Source of the DNA: Candidatus Zhuqueibacterota bacterium 4484_188
GTDB taxonomy: Bacteria; Calditrichota; Calditrichia; RBG-13-44-9
Direction: 5' to 3'
Assembly: GCA_002049825.1 (NCBI GenBank)
Contig: MVCZ01000009.1
Location: 1-7,643 of the forward strand
Length of the DNA: 7,643 nucleotides
In this document: in pieces, positions 4,664-7,643 of the stretch
Layout: each line of letters starts with the position of its first letter
How positions within the stretch are numbered: position 1 is the first letter of the stretch
Position numbers and translations under genes: made by a program
The notes under the pieces: generated by a model
Told to the model about the DNA's origin: nothing
Seen by the model: only the letters and a program-made list of their open reading frames with translations
Databases searched by the model: none

Positions 4664-6142
4664 ATGAAAGTATTGTTGGTCTATCCCGAAACACCAGGCA
4701 CTTTTTGGAGTTTCCGCAATGCACTGAAATTTATTTCCAAGAAATCATCCGAACCGCCCCTGGGACTGCTTACTGTTGCTGCTTTGCTTCCTGAAAGCTG
4801 GGAAAGCAAACTGATTGACATGAATGTTTCTCCCCTGAGCGACCGGAATATTATATGGGCGGATTATGTGTTTCTCACCGGAATGAACGTGCACCGTGAT
4901 TCAATGAAAGCAGTAATTGCCCGCTGCAACCGGCTTGGGGTAAAGGTGGTCGCCGGCGGTCCCATGTGCACCACTGACCACCAGGAATTTACCGGCGTTG
5001 ATCACTTTGTGCTGAATGAAGCGGAAATTACCCTGCCGATGTTTCTGAACGATTTGGAAAAAGGAAATCCGAAGCCGATTTATCAATCGAATCAGTTCCC
5101 GGATCTGTCGCTCACCCCGGTTCCCCGGTGGGATCTGCTGGAACAGAAAAAGTATGCATCCATGAGCATTCAATATTCCCGCGGCTGTCCCTTCGATTGC
5201 GAATTCTGCAGTATCACCTTGCTGAACGGGCACAAGCCGCGAACCAAGTCTGCCGAACAATTTCTGGGTGAATTGGAAGCGATTTACCGTTCCGGCTGGC
5301 GGGGCAGTGTGTTTGTGGTTGACGATAATTTTATCGGGAACCGGCGCAAACTGAAGCACGAGGTTTTGCCGGCGCTGATCAAATGGTCGCAAAAATTTGG
5401 CTATCCGTTTACTTTTATTACCGAGGCGTCCATCAATTTAGCAGACGATGAGGAACTGCTGAAGCTGATGGTTGATGCCGGTTTCAATGCCGCTTTTATT
5501 GGCATCGAAACGCCCAACAGCGAAAGCCTGGCAGAATGCGGCAAGGCGCAAAACGTGAACCGCGATATGCTGCAGGCAGTCAAAAAAATGCAACACCGCG
5601 GGCTGATTGTCTCCGGCGGCTTTATCATCGGTTTCGACAACGATCCGCCGAATATTTTTAAACAGCAGATTGAATTTATCCAGCGCAGCGGCATCGTCAC
5701 CGCAATGGTGGGGTTGTTAAATGCTCCTTCGGGAACCCGGCTTTACCAGCGGATGAAATCGGAAAACCGACTGGTTGCGCGCATGAGCGGCAATAATATG
5801 GACGGCTCCATGAATTTCCGCCCGAAAATGAATTATCAACAGCTTATCGACGGTTACCGGCAGGTTGTGAAAACCATTTATTCCCAGAAAGCATATTACG
5901 AACGGGTGAAAACTTTCCTGCAGGAATATCGTTTGCCTTCCAAAAAAAATCTGTCGGTTCCTTTTCAGGACGTGACGGCGTTTATTAAATCGCTGTGGAA
6001 ACTTGGTGTGCGCGAAAAGGGCAAGCGTTTTTACTGGAAATTGCTCTTTTTCAGTTTGTTTCGTTGCCCCGGTAAATTCCCCCTGGCAGTGCGTATGGCA
6101 ATTTACGGTTTCCATTTCCGGCGGGTGGCGGAAACAATTTAA
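4664..6142 (+). CDS. B12-binding domain radical SAM protein (DUF4070-type)
   Basis: A 492-residue enzyme. Residues 1-130 form the Rossmann-like cobalamin-binding domain: MKVLLVYPE start, PPLGLLTVAALLP, and VVAGGPMCT at 95-103. It lacks the DxHxxG motif used by base-off B12 enzymes, as many radical SAM members do. The radical SAM core (about 165-350) has the cluster motif C175-x3-C179-x2-C182 in YSRGCPFDCEFC. Its later strands include VVDDNFIGN (218-226), AAFIGIETPN (276-285) and GGFIIGFDND (318-327). The C-terminal region from about 350 (LNAPSGTRLYQRMK, FRPKMNYQQLIDGYRQVVKTIY, YYERVKTFLQEY) matches the DUF4070 pattern. The protein should bind a [4Fe-4S] cluster and S-adenosylmethionine, and probably cobalamin, and could be a methyltransferase or another radical enzyme. 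HpnP, the hopanoid C-2 methylase, belongs to the same broad class, but nothing here identifies that substrate. It is followed 65 bases later by a flavin oxidoreductase gene on the same strand and is divergent from the two-component operon. Confidence 0.94.
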   Translation: MKVLLVYPETPGTFWSFRNALKFISKKSSEPPLGLLTVAALLPESWESKLIDMNVSPLSDRNIIWADYVFLTGMNVHRDSMKAVIARCNRLGVKVVAGGPMCTTDHQEFTGVDHFVLNEAEITLPMFLNDLEKGNPKPIYQSNQFPDLSLTPVPRWDLLEQKKYASMSIQYSRGCPFDCEFCSITLLNGHKPRTKSAEQFLGELEAIYRSGWRGSVFVVDDNFIGNRRKLKHEVLPALIKWSQKFGYPFTFITEASINLADDEELLKLMVDAGFNAAFIGIETPNSESLAECGKAQNVNRDMLQAVKKMQHRGLIVSGGFIIGFDNDPPNIFKQQIEFIQRSGIVTAMVGLLNAPSGTRLYQRMKSENRLVARMSGNNMDGSMNFRPKMNYQQLIDGYRQVVKTIYSQKAYYERVKTFLQEYRLPSKKNLSVPFQDVTAFIKSLWKLGVREKGKRFYWKLLFFSLFRCPGKFPLAVRMAIYGFHFRRVAETI

Positions 6143-6207
6143 GCAAAGATTCATTCGCCTTGTGCGGTGAATAATTTACGGATGAAGATTATTAACGGAG
6201 ATTTGAA
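6143..6207 (+). other. Short gap with weak hairpin and ribosome binding site
   Basis: An imperfect stem-loop (6150-6158 with 6164-6171, one bulged T, loop CTTGT) lies just after the radical SAM stop. It has no T tract, so it does not look like a strong terminator and co-transcription into the next gene is plausible. ACGGAG at 6195-6200 is the ribosome binding site for the ATG at 6208. Confidence 0.4.
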
Positions 6208-7350
6208 ATGGGTTTTGAAATTATGCCAAAGTTAAATATCGGTGATTTGGAAGTTCCAAAACCGATTATCCAGGGTGGAATGGGAGTCGGCATTTCCATG
6301 TCGGGACTTGCTTCTGCGGTGGCAAATGAAGGTGGTATCGGGGTTATTTCTTCAGTAGGACTCAACATGCTTGAGCCGGTTAAAGGAATGAAATATAAAG
6401 ATGCGAATGTCGAATTGTTGAAAAAGGAAATTCGCAAAGCAAGGGTATTAACCAATGGAATAATCGGTGTAAATATCATGGTGGCGCTTACTGATTACCA
6501 CGACCTGCTCAAATGCACCCTGGAAGAGGAAGTCGATGCCGTATTTTTAGGGGCAGGGCTTCCGTTGCGTTTTCCGGAGGGTTTTTCACCGGTAGATTTC
6601 AAAACCAAGTTTCTTCCTATTGTTTCTTCGGGAAGAGCCGCCCGGCTTATTTTTAAGTCCTGGGAAAAAAGTTTCGGGAAAGTGCCGGACGGCATTGTCG
6701 TGGAAGGACCATTGGCTGGCGGTCATCTCGGTTTTAAAAAAGAACAAATTGATGATCCCGATTTTGCGCTGGAAAAAATTATACCGGAAGTGCTGGCGGT
6801 AGCCGGTCAATATGAACAGCATTCTGGCAAAGAGATTCCGATCATCGCCGCCGGCGGAATATTTACCGGTGCGGATATTCTTAAATTTCTGCGTTTAGGG
6901 GCAAGCGGAGTCCAGATGGCTACCCGGTTTGTTGCCACCCATGAATGCGATGCATCGGATGATTTCAAACAAGCCTACATTCAGTGCCGGGAGGACGATA
7001 TCGAAATCATCCAAAGCCCGGTTGGTCTTCCCGGGAGAGCTATCCGCAATACCTTTTTGGAAGACATGGCTGCCGGTGAAAAAAAGCCGGTTAAATGTCC
7101 CTGGAAGTGTCTGAAAACCTGTGATTTCAGAAATACACCCTATTGCATTGCCCAGGCTTTGACCAACGCCCAGAAAGGAAAGCTGAACGGCGGATTTGCT
7201 TTTGCCGGCGCCAATGCCTTTCGGGTTGATAAGATTGTGTCGGTTAAAGAATTATTTGAAGCCCTGCAAAAAGAATATATCGGCGCTGCAGCAACTGAAA
7301 GCATCGAAGAATATTCCTTCCAACCGGTTCGCATTGAGTTACCCGCCTGA
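6208..7350 (+). CDS. NAD(P)H-dependent flavin oxidoreductase, nitronate monooxygenase/FabK-like
   Basis: A 380-residue cytoplasmic TIM-barrel flavoenzyme. The N-terminal PIIQGGMGVGIS (19-30) and ANEGGIGVIS (39-48) are the hallmark of the 2-nitropropane dioxygenase/nitronate monooxygenase and FabK superfamily. VEGPLAGGHLG (165-175) carries the His (173) that aligns with the catalytic histidine of nitronate monooxygenases. PIIAAGGIFTG (211-221) and LGASGVQMATRF (230-241) are FMN-phosphate-binding segments. The C-terminal part carries CPWKCLKTC..YC, that is Cys297, Cys301, Cys305 and Cys313 (Cx3Cx3Cx7C), followed by GGFAFAGANAFRVDKIVSVKEL. I associate this ending with homologues from anaerobes; it could hold an iron-sulfur cluster, though canonical nitronate monooxygenases lack it. 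The reaction could be nitronate oxidation, enoyl reduction or another NAD(P)H-dependent step, and the sequence does not decide which. The ATG at 6208 is chosen because ACGGAG precedes it at good spacing; an alternative ATG at 6223 lacks one. It may be co-transcribed with the radical SAM gene upstream. Confidence 0.92.
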   Translation: MGFEIMPKLNIGDLEVPKPIIQGGMGVGISMSGLASAVANEGGIGVISSVGLNMLEPVKGMKYKDANVELLKKEIRKARVLTNGIIGVNIMVALTDYHDLLKCTLEEEVDAVFLGAGLPLRFPEGFSPVDFKTKFLPIVSSGRAARLIFKSWEKSFGKVPDGIVVEGPLAGGHLGFKKEQIDDPDFALEKIIPEVLAVAGQYEQHSGKEIPIIAAGGIFTGADILKFLRLGASGVQMATRFVATHECDASDDFKQAYIQCREDDIEIIQSPVGLPGRAIRNTFLEDMAAGEKKPVKCPWKCLKTCDFRNTPYCIAQALTNAQKGKLNGGFAFAGANAFRVDKIVSVKELFEALQKEYIGAAATESIEEYSFQPVRIELPA

Positions 7351-7541
7351 ATTCCGATATGAATATTCTTCACCGGTTAATCGATTTCAGTTCGTGGACA
7401 GAAACCGCGTTTATTTGAGAGTTTTCCTGCAAAAGCAGGGGAGTGCCGGTAGCAATCGAAACGCCGGGCAGGGTATTTCTCCAATTACTTTTTCCCTAAA
7501 ATCTTCCTGAAACTTCTGATTTATTCCGAAGTTCAATTACT

Positions 7542-7579
7542 GGAAAATTTTGTTTCCGGTGGTAATGCCGGAATTTTCC
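7542..7579 (+). terminator. Candidate terminator or leader hairpin
   Basis: TTCCGGTG (7554-7561) pairs with TGCCGGAA (7566-7573), with two G.U pairs, around a GUAA (GNRA-type) tetraloop, and TTTT follows at 7574-7577. An outer perfect inverted repeat, GGAAAATT (7542-7549) with AATTTTCC (7572-7579), competes for the last bases. It lies about 200 bases after the flavoenzyme stop and about 20 bases before the candidate gene at 7600. It could end the upstream transcript or act as a leader structure for the next gene. Confidence 0.4.
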
Positions 7580-7599
7580 TGCCGGATATTGGTTAGGCA

Positions 7600-7643
7600 A
7601 TGGGTGCGACAATGAATGTGATGCTGGTAAACCCTCGTCGACC
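7600..7643 (+). CDS. Start of a partial gene, possibly another radical SAM protein
   Basis: An open frame begins at ATG 7600, or more likely at ATG 7612, and runs off the window edge. It reads MGATMNVMLVNPRR for 14 codons. An in-frame TAG at 7594-7596 fixes the start to this spot. The MNVMLVNPR segment resembles the first beta strand of B12-binding radical SAM proteins (compare MKVLLVYPE at 4664). No clear ribosome binding site is present: AGG lies 2 bases before 7600 and GGGTG lies before 7612. With only 14 codons the identification is tentative. Confidence 0.4.
   Translation, partial: MGATMNVMLVNPRR

Noticed and set aside
4901..5392. 163-codon minus-strand open frame inside the radical SAM gene
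   Set aside because: It is antisense to a strongly supported gene with conserved motifs and has no family-like features of its own.
7426..7439. CCTGC-AAAA-GCAGG hairpin as a terminator for the flavoenzyme gene
   Set aside because: The stem is only 5 pairs and is followed by GGGAGTGCC, not a T tract.
7196..7510. 104-codon plus-strand frame overlapping the end of the flavoenzyme gene
   Set aside because: Its first half lies out of frame inside a well-conserved gene, and its product has no recognisable domain or ribosome binding site.

Overview
This is a bacterial chromosomal window with seven complete genes and probably the first codons of an eighth. Several genes have ribosome binding sites that match the 16S anti-Shine-Dalgarno sequence closely, one of them over ten bases. 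No rRNA, tRNA, CRISPR array, transposase or integrase gene was seen. The gene mix (OmpR/PhoB two-component pair, FmdB zinc ribbon with an acidic tail, cobalamin-type radical SAM protein, cysteine-cluster flavin oxidoreductase) suggests an environmental, perhaps anaerobic or facultative, bacterium. My impression is an FCB-group lineage such as Calditrichota/KSB1, but that is a guess from protein style and not a demonstrated placement.

Layout. Positions 1-698 hold no convincing protein gene. They contain a sigma70-like promoter candidate near 43-71 and a GC-rich, terminator-like hairpin at 361-388. Positions 699-1981 hold a two-gene plus-strand operon. It encodes a secreted, cysteine-rich papain-like protease followed, with a one-base overlap, by a secreted cysteine-free protein of unknown family. 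A 307-base gap (1982-2288) has several stem-loops and a promoter candidate. Next is an FmdB-type zinc ribbon gene (2289-2783, plus). It converges on a minus-strand two-component operon: histidine kinase 4541-3537 followed one base later by response regulator 3535-2807.

Divergent from the kinase, across an AT-rich gap, is a plus-strand series. It comprises a B12-binding radical SAM protein with a DUF4070-type C-terminus (4664-6142) and an NAD(P)H-dependent flavin oxidoreductase of the nitronate monooxygenase/FabK superfamily with a C-terminal four-cysteine cluster (6208-7350). About 250 bases further on, an open frame at 7600 runs off the window with a start resembling another B12-binding radical SAM protein.

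How the genes may work together. The protease and its neighbour are very probably co-translated and both exported, so the neighbour is a candidate inhibitor, chaperone or substrate of the protease; this is inference. The kinase and regulator form an obvious phosphorelay. Their divergent position makes control of the radical SAM/flavoenzyme genes possible, but no operator was identified. The protease pair is the least described system in the window and the most worth following up.
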